Shown here: one piece after another, positions 24,151-34,496 of the stretch
Numbering within the stretch: position 1 is the first letter of the stretch
Layout of the letters: each line of letters opens with the position of its first letter
Source: Quillaja saponaria
Lineage: Eukaryota; Streptophyta; Magnoliopsida; Fabales; Quillajaceae
Direction: 5' to 3'
Assembly (NCBI GenBank): GCA_029379385.1
Contig: CM055608.1
Span: 29,138,350 to 29,202,349, forward strand
Length of the DNA: 64,000 bases
Position numbers and translations under genes: made by a program
Notes under the pieces: generated by a model
What the model was told of the DNA's origin: nothing
Seen by the model: only the letters and a program-made list of their open reading frames with translations
Database searches by the model: none

Positions 24151-26891
24151 CTAATGTGTTCTAAATTCATGTATGAAATCTGTATATTTATTACAAACTA
24201 TCCTTAGAAGTTGGGGCCTTCGCTGATTTTTTTTCTTTTTCCCTAAAGAAGGACCAATTCACATAGCTTTGCAATAAATGTGATATTTTTTTATTTTTTT
24301 TTATTTTAAAACAATAAAGCAGATGATGATGCTTTTACGGATGTCTGTGTCCACAACTTGTTTACCTTTCTCTTTTCCAATTGCAGCCTGAATCTTCCTT
24401 TCAGAAATTTCACCACAAGCTATTATTCTCACTGCTCGAATAGGTTTCCCATCAGATGTTCCCACATGTTCAAATCTTCAGAAGGTCCATTCCCTTCACA
24501 ACTTTTCCAAAAACAACATGTTTACTGCCACATTACACCAAGAATACAGTTAAAGAATAAAATTCAGCAGTTTACAATGCAAAGAATATCATTCAAATCT
24601 AAAATAATTTTATTAAGAAAATGCATTCAACGGGTAGAAGGTTGTGCACAACAAGTAAAAAAACAAATTTGAGCCAAAGTTTCACAGAAACAAACAAAGG
24701 TACTATACCCATCAAGATGGCGTTGGCGCTTGAAGGTAATAAAGAACTGGGACCCATTTGTGTTTTGGCCACCATTGGCCATAGAAAGAAGACCAGGTCC
24801 ATCGTGCTTTAGTATAAAATTTTCATCTGCAAAGGAATGGAAAATTGTATCAACAAACAACAAAAGCAGTCCATCACGCATGCAGGTAAGTGCTCATAAA
24901 CAGCGGAATTACCTGCAAACTTCCCTCCATATATACTTTCTCCACCAGTGCCTGTAAACCAGTTAAAGGTTGTTCCTTACAAGTCTTGGCATTAATATAC
25001 AAGGCGAAAGGGAACTAGCTGTCATCAAACAGGATATTTTACAGAAAAAAGAGAGAATACCATTTCCCCTTGAAAAATCACCACCCTGTCGGGAAAAATC
25101 AAATTCAAAATGTAGAAGGATCAGATATCTGTTTGCAAATAAAAAGTTAGAAAAGACGTATCAATGATGCGTGAGCAAACAGAACATTTAAAATTGTTTA
25201 TATTCACCTGATACCTATGTGACCACTAGGTATCAGATGCATAAGACAAGGTTCCTGTCAACCATAGAGTCTTAAAACTAATAACTTAAACTTTGAGGGG
25301 GAGAAACGATGTTAATTGTTTGTGGAGTCTTGCTTTCATTGCAGTTATTTGGAGTGTATGGTTGGAACATAATGCTGAGTTTTTTTTGTGATTGTCAACT
25401 CCCATGACATCTTCTTTGAGATAGATTGTTTTCCTCCCATCCCTTTGTTCTCTGCTTCAAGAGCATTTCACAGCGTTTCTTTAGTAGACGTGCATTGTCA
25501 TTAGTAAACCCGCTTGTTTTAAGCTCACATTTTTTTTTCTTTTACTTATGAGAAATTCTTGTCCTCTCCATGTATTTCCTTCATACTTAATAAAATTTCT
25601 TTTTCTATATAAAAAAAAGTGTTATCCAATTTCTAACCACATCAATCAAGGGCAGCAATCCTTTGGAAATCCATGCAATTCATTCTTAGGTACAAATAGG
25701 AAATTTGATAAACATGTCCTTGGAATATAAAGTGAAGCAACTAATAGCACATCAAAGTAGTGGCCACGACCATTAGTTAGTAAGATACTTCAACAAACTT
25801 GGCAGCAATCCAATCGGTACCATTATTCAAGATGTAAACGAAGAATTTTAGAATATATATTAAATTAGAGGGGTGGGGGGGCATACTTGGGCCATGAATC
25901 CTTTAATTATTCGATGAAAATATGTTCCTTTATAGTGCTGAGGTTTTCCAGTGGACTTCCCAATGTCCTTGTCACCTGTATAGAAGATGGCATGCTGTCA
26001 AGTGTAATGATGGGAACAAAGGAATCCTTTCATAACATCATCAAAAGATTAGGCAGTCACTCAACTGTTAAATCATGCAGACAACATTTTCCATCTCAAG
26101 AAGAAAAAAACAAACAACACCAAAAAACATAATAACAACATCAGTACCCATAATCTGACAAATATTCTTCTTTCTTTTTTTTAAACAAAAGAAGGACGAA
26201 ATAAAAAGAAAGACTTCTTAGGCTCAGCTTAATAGGGTATCTTCCAAAACCAAATATAAATAAAGAGATAATTTAACAAGTGATTATCAACAGATTTCAA
26301 TATCAATTTAATTGTTTGCTGTGTTATAATAGTAGCTTCCCATCCTAACTGGAAAAGTAATGTCAAAATTCCATGGACATGCAGAAGAGAAATGTTATTC
26401 TCAACTGCATAATGGCTTGGTTGAGGGAAGCCACCAGGGTAGGAGTTCTTTCTTAAAAAGAAACAAGTAAGAAGAGATGAGGGTCTCACAAGTACAAGAC
26501 ATTCTACATATAAATGTTTCACAGAACATGGAAGCACATTCATTAGGTTTGAAATATGTAGGACCATTTTTGTGAGAACCATTACAAAGCTTACTTGGCC
26601 ATTTAAGAGAACATATGTTTGTGAAGATATTTCCAATTAACAATTTCCAACTTGGTATCTCAAACTTGTATTGCATATAAAGATACTGAAATTTTGAGCT
26701 GCACATGATAAATAAGTGTGCTGTACATAAAGATGGTAATACTTTCTCAAGAATTAGAAGCTTTATAGCAAAATTGCAGAGCAACAGACAAAATATCTTT
26801 TCACCAAAAAAATGACAATATTTTGTTGAATATACAAGACCAAAAAGAAGAGTTTCAGAGAAAGAGTACATGAGAAAAACTATATCTTGTG

Positions 26892-27011
26892 GCAGTCATA
26901 AGCAGATTCTTTTTGGAAAAAGGTCAACTGGCATATCATTTCTTTGCAAACACAGTCATAAACAGATTGTTTTTGGAAAAAGGTCAACTGGCATATCATT
27001 TCATTGCAAAT
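26892..27011. repeat. Two-copy tandem repeat, 60-bp period
   Basis: CAGTCATAA(G/A)CAGATT begins at 26893 and again at 26953. It continues through TTTTTGGAAAAAGGTCAACT and GGCATATCATTTC in both copies with only a few substitutions. It lies in an intron of the cyclophilin relic. Confidence 0.95.
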
Positions 27012-27511
27012 AACAGGTACTGTAGATTGTGGATACCAAAGCAAGGTAAGGTGGTTCGTGTAATCCATAGCAGTCAATTAATTGTAGAATATAAATGAAA
27101 GGTTCATGAAGAATGAATTAACAAGAAACAAGAACCTCAAAAGTGGTGTAAGTAAAATTGACATTAACCAGAGAAACTATTGTCAAAGCATAAAAATTAG
27201 AAGATAATCACTAATGAATGACTAAAACTGAAGATTTAAAGATTTGAAGATACCAGTACAGAGTACCCAGAAGTTCTCTGCTGTCTTAGGAACAACACCA
27301 GTAAAAAGCCGCACCATTTTCAAAGAAGGATGTTATAGCTATCTCAGTAGATAGATGCATGCTTTTTTATCCTATCAATTTGAAGGTAACAAGTTATCAG
27401 GAAAAGACGGAAATTTCCTTATTTTCTTATTACCTTGATAACCACTCTTTCCACAGGATCCCCACCAAAGGAGACATCTAAAAATACATAAGGGTTCATA
27501 TTCTCATTCAT

Positions 27512-28073
27512 ATCTTGTCCTCAGGAGATGCTTCATGCCTTCATCCGGAAAAAAAAAATGTATCACATTGTCAGCAAACATATACCGATATATGACGAAA
27601 GCATTTTACTTGTTGACAACCACTGTTTGACAAACCAAAGATACTAGAGGTTTTGCCAATACAGCGTGAGCATGCAGCAGGCAAGCACATGGGCACACAC
27701 ACACACACACACAATATATATATATGTAAGGTTAGGATCCATTAACACCAGTATAAGATCCACCATCTAATGATTTAATAAATTTTTATAGGATATGTTT
27801 CTCAAAAATTCCACAGTTGGATTAGAAGTCATATTCATGTAGATCATGCTCACATACTCACATAGGACTTGTTTGACATATCGTATAAGATTGGATCAAC
27901 TTTTGGTTAACAAGCAAGATAGTTAACTTTAAAAACGTCCAATTCATATGAAATTAATGTGTGTGATCCACACAATATGCTTTTAAAATCCAACAGTTGG
28001 ATTCATGAAAATCACAACATATAAAAAGTAATTCAATGGTGTAACACTAACCAGTGCCAATGAATCCTTCCCC

Positions 28074-28105
<32 letters not shown>

Positions 28106-30400
28106 AGATATATATTATCAGATAAGATCTTTCCACACCCGGTTTCAAATTAAAAAGTCTTTCATCCTTCAATAACTCTTCATTCAATTGGATTTTCACA
28201 AAACCCATTGTTGGATTTTAAGATTTCACCGTCATGAACTTTCAACCCAATCGGAAAACTCATACATTTTATTGATAAAATATGTCTTTCAAAGAAAAGA
28301 AAAAAAAAAAAGAGTTATATGATTATGAATTTCTGATGGAGTTGAAACTTTGGGATCATGATCAACATGGTGAAAGCTAGAGATCCCATGGTGGGTTATC
28401 TGAAAATCAAACGCAATGAAGAGTTGTTAAATGGTGTAAGAATTTTTAGTTTTACACGAATGAGAAGAACCTACCCTCTAAACACATATGCCTAAACACA
28501 ACACACAGACACGTCCTCACCACAAAAGAATTAAGTCTTTCTAATGTAAAATGTGATATGTAAGCCCAGTACCCTCTGCCACGAGTAATGAAACTAATTC
28601 AAGGCATTTCATGCAACAGAGTTAATATTGCCTTTTAAGATTTGAACCTATGTGTAAGTGACAGCTGATCTGCAATGCAATGCAACAAAACCCTAAACCC
28701 TTACCCATTCACTCAAACTACATTTCAATTGAAGAATTTTCATTTGTTTTAAAACTTTTCAAAAATAAAAAATTAACCAACATCAAAATGTCATGTAACT
28801 AATGGACAATTCCTAATTATGCAGAATTTTAACTCAAAAGAATACCTAGAGACATAATTTCAATGGAAAAAGCAGTAAAGCAAAAATGGTGGGGGGAGAG
28901 TAGCAGTAGAAGAAGAAGATGAAGAATGAGATACAGGGGGTACTAAGCTCTGCCAAAATCTAAAAGCATGGAATTTATGTTAATGTTTGTCTACAAATGT
29001 GACTCAGAGTGTGCGCGTGTGAGAGAGAGAACACAGTACGACAGTGAGGTGCTTCAGCGTACCCAGAACAGAAGCCATAGCTCCTCTGCTAGTCTCTACA
29101 CAATACGCACCCGGTCGCATCTCGACCGTACATAATGACTGATTAACTTTATGATCCATATAAGAAATTTTGTCTCGTTTGGAGGATGCATGATAGTGCA
29201 ATCCAGTTTGCTCTTTATTTGACATCAACCAAATCATGTAGGCTTACGGATTCTCCCTCATACTATATTTGATAATATATAACATTATATAATGGATAAG
29301 ACTAGGACAAGAAAATAATAAAATTATATAATTTTGTATTATATTTCAAACAAGTCACTTTTCTTATGATATTTTCTTATAGATTTGAGCTATTGTTAAT
29401 TTTATGCCCAACTTAATATATAGATACTATCAATCTAATATATATTTTTCACTAAATCGGAATCAAAATATGAAAAAGCAAAAAATTGAGGTACAACCAA
29501 TCCCATATATATACATATTTTTATCAGAATCTCATACTTTTGTTTTAAAGAAAATTATGTATAGCTCTCAAAACACTTGTTGAAATGTTTTATTTATAAA
29601 AATTTATTCTGTATTTAATATAATTAAATGCTAACACCACTCATAGTGTATTTAATATAAGTAGTTGTTTTCATTATTTAATATAAAATTTTACTTTGTA
29701 TTTATTTATTTTTATAGTATTTGAGATATCAATCACTAAATTTATTTAGATGTCTTTTAAACATTATTCATTTCTGAATACGAGATTTTAGCTCAAACTA
29801 ATTAAGACAAATGTACTAGAATTATAAGATCCTAAATTTGTGAGTGTCATATTTTTTGAAAATTTTAAACTATGTCAATTGTTCTTATATATTCTAAATT
29901 TTAATATAAAATAATTATTTTTTTTATCAAATTGTCTAAAGTTCTTACTACTTATAAAATAATAAAAAATAAGCTAGATGTGTTAATTATATCTTAAAAT
30001 AATCTGTAAACAAATAGTCTAAAATCGTAAAGATTTACTAGCAAATAAATTAGTTTGAATCTTAATATCTAAGATTCAAAATATTTTGATGGTTTTGAAC
30101 AAATTATTTAAATTCATGACAATTTTTAATGTGAGAATTATATTTTTATATAAATATAAAAGTAATCAGAAATGACTATTTATAAATTATTATATTTTAA
30201 TAGTAATAATAGTTTTTTTTTTTTTTTTTTTAATTATAAGGAATCATCCAATGCAATAACTATTTATAAATTAATTAGAAATGGGCCAAGAGCCTAAGAT
30301 CGGGAACGGGGAAAGGGTGCTACGGGAATCGGGATCTGGCTTTACACAGATTCCTTATCCGTAAACTTCACGCTTGGTTTTTCTTCATTCTTCTCCCTGG
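27512..30400. other. Spacer between the cyclophilin relic and the cysteine-ladder gene
   Basis: No intact gene is seen. The left part probably includes the old 5' leader and promoter of the relic. CA/TA microsatellites occur at 27700-27725, a C-run joined to CA repeats at about 28072-28107, and a T-run near 30210. Three short TTGGATT-containing segments (near 27822, 27994 and 28210) look like copies of a degraded dispersed repeat. Confidence 0.45.
28072..28118. repeat. Poly-C tract fused to CA microsatellite
   Basis: About 17-20 C run straight into eight CA units and then ATATAT. This is the mirror of the GT/G tract at 34384-34421 when read on the other strand. Confidence 0.95.
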
Positions 30401-30429
30401 AAACCCTAAAACCGTAGAAGCCCACAACA

Positions 30430-31086
30430 ATGGATGCAGCCGTACCGGACGATCTAGACGACTATTCACCTTCTTCAACTATTACCAATTTCGACCGTCC
30501 GATCCAGTTACTACGCGGGCCTATCCTGGCCGGTTCATCGGAAGACCCCTCGGCCTGTCCGTACGTTCTAGCATTCAGAGATGCACAAGCTTGGGCCTCC
30601 GCATATAGAGCCTGTGAATCCAAGATAACCGCGCAGTGCGAGGACGGAGCGAGGATTGGGTGCGCCATCAACGCGACCGTCAAGTGTAAGCCACCTTGGT
30701 GGCAGGCTATGATGGGTGGGAAAGTACTTGATTTGAAAGAGCGAGAAACATGCGAAGAGCGTGAAACGACAAATTGTTTTGGTGTGGCAAAGGAGAAGTG
30801 TAATGGGTTTGCGAAAGACAAGTGTTTGAGGTCGTTTAGAGATGCTCGCATTGCAATGAACGGAATTCGGTTGAATTCGAAGGAGGCTACGAAATTGATT
30901 TGTTGGGCATCAACACCACAGAGGAACTTGTGGGTAAATTTGATTGGGTTGAAGCAAATAGCTAGGAAAGTGAGGACACTGGGAATGACGAATTACAGGG
31001 CAACTGAATTGCTTTGCTATGATGATTTTGTGGAGTGCATTTTAGGTGAAGGTGGAAGTAAAGAATTGTCAGTTTTGAACAAATGA
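30430..31086 (+). CDS. Uncharacterised 218-aa protein with two CX7C cysteine ladders, intronless
   Basis: One uninterrupted frame runs from ATG in a good plant context (ACAACAATGGAT) to TGA. I do not recognise a named domain, though blocks such as FDRPIQLLRGP and CKPPWW look conserved, not random. Twelve cysteines are present. Four sit at residues 62, 70, 78 and 86 and four more at 108, 116, 124 and 132, each separated by exactly seven residues; the others are at 43, 158, 196 and 203. No hydrophobic signal peptide or clear membrane segment is visible; the N terminus is acidic. CX7C is not the CX9C pattern of Mia40-imported mitochondrial proteins, although a small oxidised or metal-binding helical fold is a reasonable guess. 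GC content and codon use are higher and more regular than the flanks, supporting a real gene. Function is unknown. Confidence 0.8.
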   Translation: MDAAVPDDLDDYSPSSTITNFDRPIQLLRGPILAGSSEDPSACPYVLAFRDAQAWASAYRACESKITAQCEDGARIGCAINATVKCKPPWWQAMMGGKVLDLKERETCEERETTNCFGVAKEKCNGFAKDKCLRSFRDARIAMNGIRLNSKEATKLICWASTPQRNLWVNLIGLKQIARKVRTLGMTNYRATELLCYDDFVECILGEGGSKELSVLNK

Positions 31087-31449
31087 GGCTTACCACTAAC
31101 TTGGAAGCAAAAGCCGATATAGTAAGTGGTTACAGTCACCTACATAGGCATATTGGACACCTGCAAGGAGGCAAAGTGCACAAGACCAGATTTTTGGCTG
31201 TTTCGACTACGGATTATAGAAATGGAAAATGTAAGTTTTGATCATTTAATCCTGTTACTTGACCAAGAAGCGCACACAGAGACACTGGCATAGCCACAAA
31301 GCAAAATGTGAGAAATTTATACCATCACCTTTTGTTGAGGTGTGTCTAACACTATGCATCACTATGTAGAAGTATATATCCATGCTTAGTAGCTATTTGA
31401 CTTTTCTGTGAGATATGTCACAAACTTAATCATGTCAAGCAGCCACCCT

Positions 31450-32900
31450 TCCAAATAATGTTATGCCTCATTGCTATTTGATATCACTGCCACTCTCACC
31501 AAAACCGCCTCGAGCACTGGCGCCGGTGCAAAAAAGTGGATGGGTTTTGTATTTGCTGCAATGTATTCTATGAGGGTCGTTCTTTCTCTGGCCAAAGAGA
31601 TTACTATAAAAACAATCCTCATTACAAAAAAATTTCACACTCCCATTCTTCAAGTGCTCTGTGCTCCTGATATTTTAAACATTGCCCTCCTTATACTGTG
31701 AGCAAAAAAGCTAATCCTAATTCTATCATTCCCAGTTTTGATCAAGCTAGACTCACATAATTAGTTAAAAAAAATAAATAAAAAATCAGCCCTTCAGGAG
31801 CATGGAGGAGTCGAAGGTGTTGCCTCTTGTTTTGATAAAACTCCAGCAAGTGGAATCACCGGCTGCTATGATGACAAGCGGCATGAGTTATGTGTACTTT
31901 CTGCTGGAAGCTTTCAAGGACACCACTATACTTGTACTGCTGGTCTATGCTGGCGTTTCTCATGGTTTTGGCATCAAATTACACGGAGGGAAAGAAGGCT
32001 GGTATGAAAGTGGAAACATTTTTGTAGCTGTCTTTCTGCTGGTGTTTGTCACTGAACTCAGCAAGAACCTTCAGATAAGAGAGAAATTCAACAAGTTACT
32101 AAGATAGCAACAATATAAAAGTCGATGTTGTATGAGATGGAGTACCTCAAGTCCTCAACAGTATACATAATCGACACAGTAGTAGGAGACGTTGTGTTTA
32201 TGAAAATATTGGTCAGAAAAGGTTCTGAGACAATGGGTTCTGCCACTGTTATTTGCAGAGTCAAAACTGGGACCTTGACATTGAATCAGATGGGAGCGAC
32301 CAAGTTAAGGGAATATTGCAGAAAACCTTTCTCATGTAATTGGCCCCAAAATTTCTTGAATATTTCACCAAGCAGTGGGGCTGAATACAACTGGTAGTGT
32401 CTACAAATCCTAATCAGGATCTGACCCTGAAATTTCAGTTAGTCCACTAAGAAAGCATGTAACGGATTTAGGTATGGACATGCAAGAGCTGAAGCATAAA
32501 CATAAAGTTCTCCATTTTTAAATGTTTTACTCAAGAAAAGAAGTGGAGTTGCAAGAAAGAAACACCATTCATGTGCATTGGAAAGAAGCTGCTGAGATGA
32601 CAGTAGCGATGTGTATCTTGGAAGTAATAGAAAAATAAAGCCTCTGGATGAAGCCATTGTAAAAATTGAGAATATAATACAAGGCATGGCAGCTAGTAGC
32701 CTTTGCAGCATTTTTGCTCATAAGCAAATATCAGAAGCAATTGATTACACAATAACAGTGAGAAAACAAGCCAAATTAAGTATACGAGAACATGCCTTGA
32801 CTAATCTAGGGATTGTTGGTCTCAAGGAGCCATGCGGTGCCAACTGCCAAGAAATTCGTGGAAGCTTGCAAACTTGCAGGTGGATATCAAAATGAAGACC
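31450..32900 (+). pseudogene. Autoinhibited Ca2+-ATPase (ACA12/13-type) pseudogene, truncated
   Basis: Scattered frames reproduce an ACA12/13 P2B-ATPase in order. They are an N-terminal piece (KKWMGFVFAAMYSMRVVLSL, about 31530), a TM1-TM2 piece (EAFKDTTILVLLV, then KEGWYESGNIFVAVFL, 31906-32035), NIKVDVV followed by TGA (about 32114), VVGDVVFMKI, then GSETMGSATVIC, and finally AAEMTVAMC, IIQGMAASSL and LGIVGLKEPC (32590-32835). About 240 residues are missing between VVGDVVFMKI and GSETMGSATVIC. The catalytic DKTGT motif reads VKTGT, so the phosphorylated Asp is lost. Nothing of the GDN hinge or the C-terminal membrane domain was found. ACA12/13 genes are usually intronless, so lack of introns does not show retroposition. 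It lies about 370 bp after the cysteine-ladder gene on the same strand. Confidence 0.87.
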
Positions 32901-33049
32901 ATGAACTACTTTATATGCAAAGACAATGAAAGCAAGTTGGGATCTCAAAAGCATCAAAACCAATATGGACATATGAGGAGCATGTCATTCAAAACCCTAA
33001 AAATAATATCTACCTGCCGTCAAGATTTTCTTCGACAGTAAAAAGCAAA

Positions 33050-33778
33050 TGCAAATATGGCATACTAATTTCACGGGTTAATTTAAAAACTAGTTTTTGG
33101 TGATTACATAATAGTTTCGCCCAAATCATTAAATGAGACTACTTTTTCAAGGGAGTAAGTGTACATAGTCTTTATGAAGGTTGAGATTGGCTTCTTTTTT
33201 ATGTGAGAGCAGCGACACTTTAAAAACTTATTCCGTTTCACATAATTTCATTTTTTTTATTGAATTAGTCTAGCAAAAGATAAAGCAATTTTTTTGATGT
33301 ACCAAAAAAGGAAAACAAATATATTTGAAAGAATGAACCCAATCAATTAAGCGTGCATAGCAATAAAAGCTTGGAATGCAACTGAACATGAAAAGCCAAA
33401 CTCTCAGGAAAAAAGTTCATCATTCTTCTTTTTCTTTTCCTATTGAAAGGGAAAGAAAAAGAAAAAGAAAAAGAAAAGAGAAGAAAAGAAAAGAATACAC
33501 AGAACAGGGAGGACAACTGAAAATAAAAAGAGGCCAACATATAGCAATCATGTAAGTAACGTATAATACTGTCTATCAAACACAACAATTCATGAGGAAC
33601 TACATAATGAAAATAATGAAAGAAAACCAAAATAAAATAAGGAGCTAATTAATTTGTACTAACCTCAAATTTCATGCATGTATTTACCTAGCCTGGAACA
33701 CCAAGGGATGTAGTAGAAGTTATAGATATACATGACAAATCAATTAGCTGTAGCTAGGTCTTCTTTTTTCTTTTCGTG
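33050..33778. other. Spacer between the ATPase relic and MIR167
   Basis: The stretch is AT-rich with an AAAAG/AAAGAA purine repeat at about 33441-33495. It includes the expected 3' part of the minus-strand MIR167 primary transcript. No other gene is seen. Confidence 0.5.
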
Positions 33779-33779
33779 A

Positions 33780-33885
33780 TCCCATCAACAGGTGAAGCTG
33801 CCATATGATCCGATCCTTCCTTAACTGAAATGATGAGAGGAAAGTTTAGATCATGCTGGCAGCTTCAACTGCAAGTGGTGCACGA
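33780..33885 (-). ncRNA. MIR167: MIR167 precursor hairpin; miR167 at 33847-33867
   Basis: On the minus strand, 33867 down to 33847 spells the 21-nt miR167 sequence (TGAAGCTGCC... ending ATGATCTA), identical to the plant miR167a/b form. The opposite arm at about 33810-33791 (GATCATATGGCAGCTTCACC) is its star strand: it pairs over TGAAGCTGCC and ATGATC with a small central bulge and leaves the usual 3' overhang. The loop is about 35 nt and contains a further short CTTTCCT/AAGGAAG stem. miR167 directs cleavage of ARF6 and ARF8 auxin-response-factor mRNAs and so affects flower and root development. The upstream leader (33890-33990) is CT-rich when read on the minus strand, as is common for plant pri-miRNAs, and a TATA-like box lies at 34031-34039. 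The member letter cannot be assigned from sequence alone. Confidence 0.94.
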
Positions 33886-33888
33886 CAT

Positions 33889-33931
33889 GCAAGTCGATAA
33901 ATCAGCTTTCGTGCAAGTCAATAAATCAGCT
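33889..33931. repeat. 24-bp-period direct repeat in the MIR167 leader
   Basis: GCAAGTCGATAAATCAGCT (33889-33907) is repeated as GCAAGTCAATAAATCAGCT (33913-33931), differing at one base. It falls inside the likely 5' part of the MIR167 primary transcript. Confidence 0.9.
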
Positions 33932-34030
33932 AGCCCCATAGAGAGAGAAAGAGAGACTGAGAGAGAGAAATCTGACCATGGTTCATTAGAGATAGAAAGA
34001 TGGTGGAGAGGAGAGGAGAAGGCAGAGGGA

Positions 34031-34039
34031 TATAAATAG
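34031..34039 (-). promoter_or_regulatory. TATA-like element of the MIR167 promoter
   Basis: The minus strand reads CTATTTATA, about 165 bp upstream of mature miR167. It would place transcription start near 34000, ahead of the CT-rich leader. The plus strand of the same site reads TATAAATAG, but no gene follows on that side. Confidence 0.5.
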
Positions 34040-34383
34040 GGGTCAAAGCATGCCTTACTCCCTTACATAATCTGGCTATTCCTTTAGAAAGATGATTGAT
34101 TTTGTAGTTGCAAGGGAAATGAAAAGCTTAATTGATAATTATGCATGATAAATAAATTATAAAGTTATTGTTTAACATAGAAAAAATGTCAGCTATGTGG
34201 TCCAAATTAAAGTAAGACAAATTGAATATTATGGTGACCACACTATAACTATCTACCACCAGTGCATATCAAGGCATGCATTGAGCAAGTTCTAAGTTTT
34301 CCTTTAGAAAGCTTTATTAACTTTACGTGGCTCTCTCTCCTCAGTCCCCAGCCCTCTTAAGAGGTGCAAATAGCAAGTACTTT

Positions 34384-34386
34384 TGT

Positions 34387-34417
<31 letters not shown>

Positions 34418-34421
34418 GGGG
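34384..34421. repeat. GT microsatellite fused to poly-G tract
   Basis: About nine GT units run into about 22 G. This lies some 380 bp upstream of the proposed MIR167 transcription start and is quadruplex-prone. Confidence 0.95.
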
Positions 34422-34490
34422 TGGCGCCCAACTGCATAGCTTCCTACAAATGTAAGAAAAGGAAGAAAGAAGTATCCCAAGTCACAAAAT

Positions 34491-34496
34491 CACGTG
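34491..34496. promoter_or_regulatory. G-box (CACGTG) upstream of MIR167
   Basis: The hexamer lies in the 10-bp palindrome ATCACGTGAT, followed by a CT microsatellite. G-boxes bind bHLH and bZIP factors; its role here is inferred from position only. Confidence 0.4.

Larger units (their letters stand above)
21501..27511 (-). pseudogene. RS-domain cyclophilin (CYP63/CYP95-type peptidyl-prolyl isomerase), unprocessed pseudogene
   Basis: Identifiable exons are 27434-27511 (MNENMNPYVFLDVSFGGDPV), 27254-27308 (LFTGVVPKTAENFW), 25887-25975 ([17 protein letters not shown]), 25061-25085 (GGDFSRGN), 24913-24951 (TGGESIYGGKFA), 24709-24826 (ending [16 protein letters not shown]) and 24366-24524 (KHVVFGKVVKGMDLLK). 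RS/Lys-rich pieces follow around 23430-23725, 23180-23335, 22800-23010 and 22340-22735 (SPNGIPKRIRKGRGFTDRY), plus a C-terminal scrap at 21510-21610. Intact relatives are nuclear cyclophilins linked to splicing-factor biology. Active-site Arg (FHR) and Gln (MAQGG) are kept. Lesions: the acceptor before LFTG reads GG instead of AG (27309-27310); a frameshift after GMDLLK leads to TGA; there are at least two shifts in the RS part near 23610-23690; an in-frame TAA follows SSPSLAR (about 22979); and there is a shift in the C-terminal scrap. Introns are kept, so this is a decayed duplicate, not a retrocopy. Confidence 0.85.

Noticed and set aside
26229..26871. Minus-strand frames of 135 and 156 codons
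   Set aside because: They lie within an intron of the cyclophilin relic, are hydrophobic and low in complexity, and match no family I recognise.
30462..30851. Minus-strand open frame of 129 codons
   Set aside because: It is a mirror of the cysteine-ladder gene; the plus strand has a good start context and the ordered cysteine pattern.
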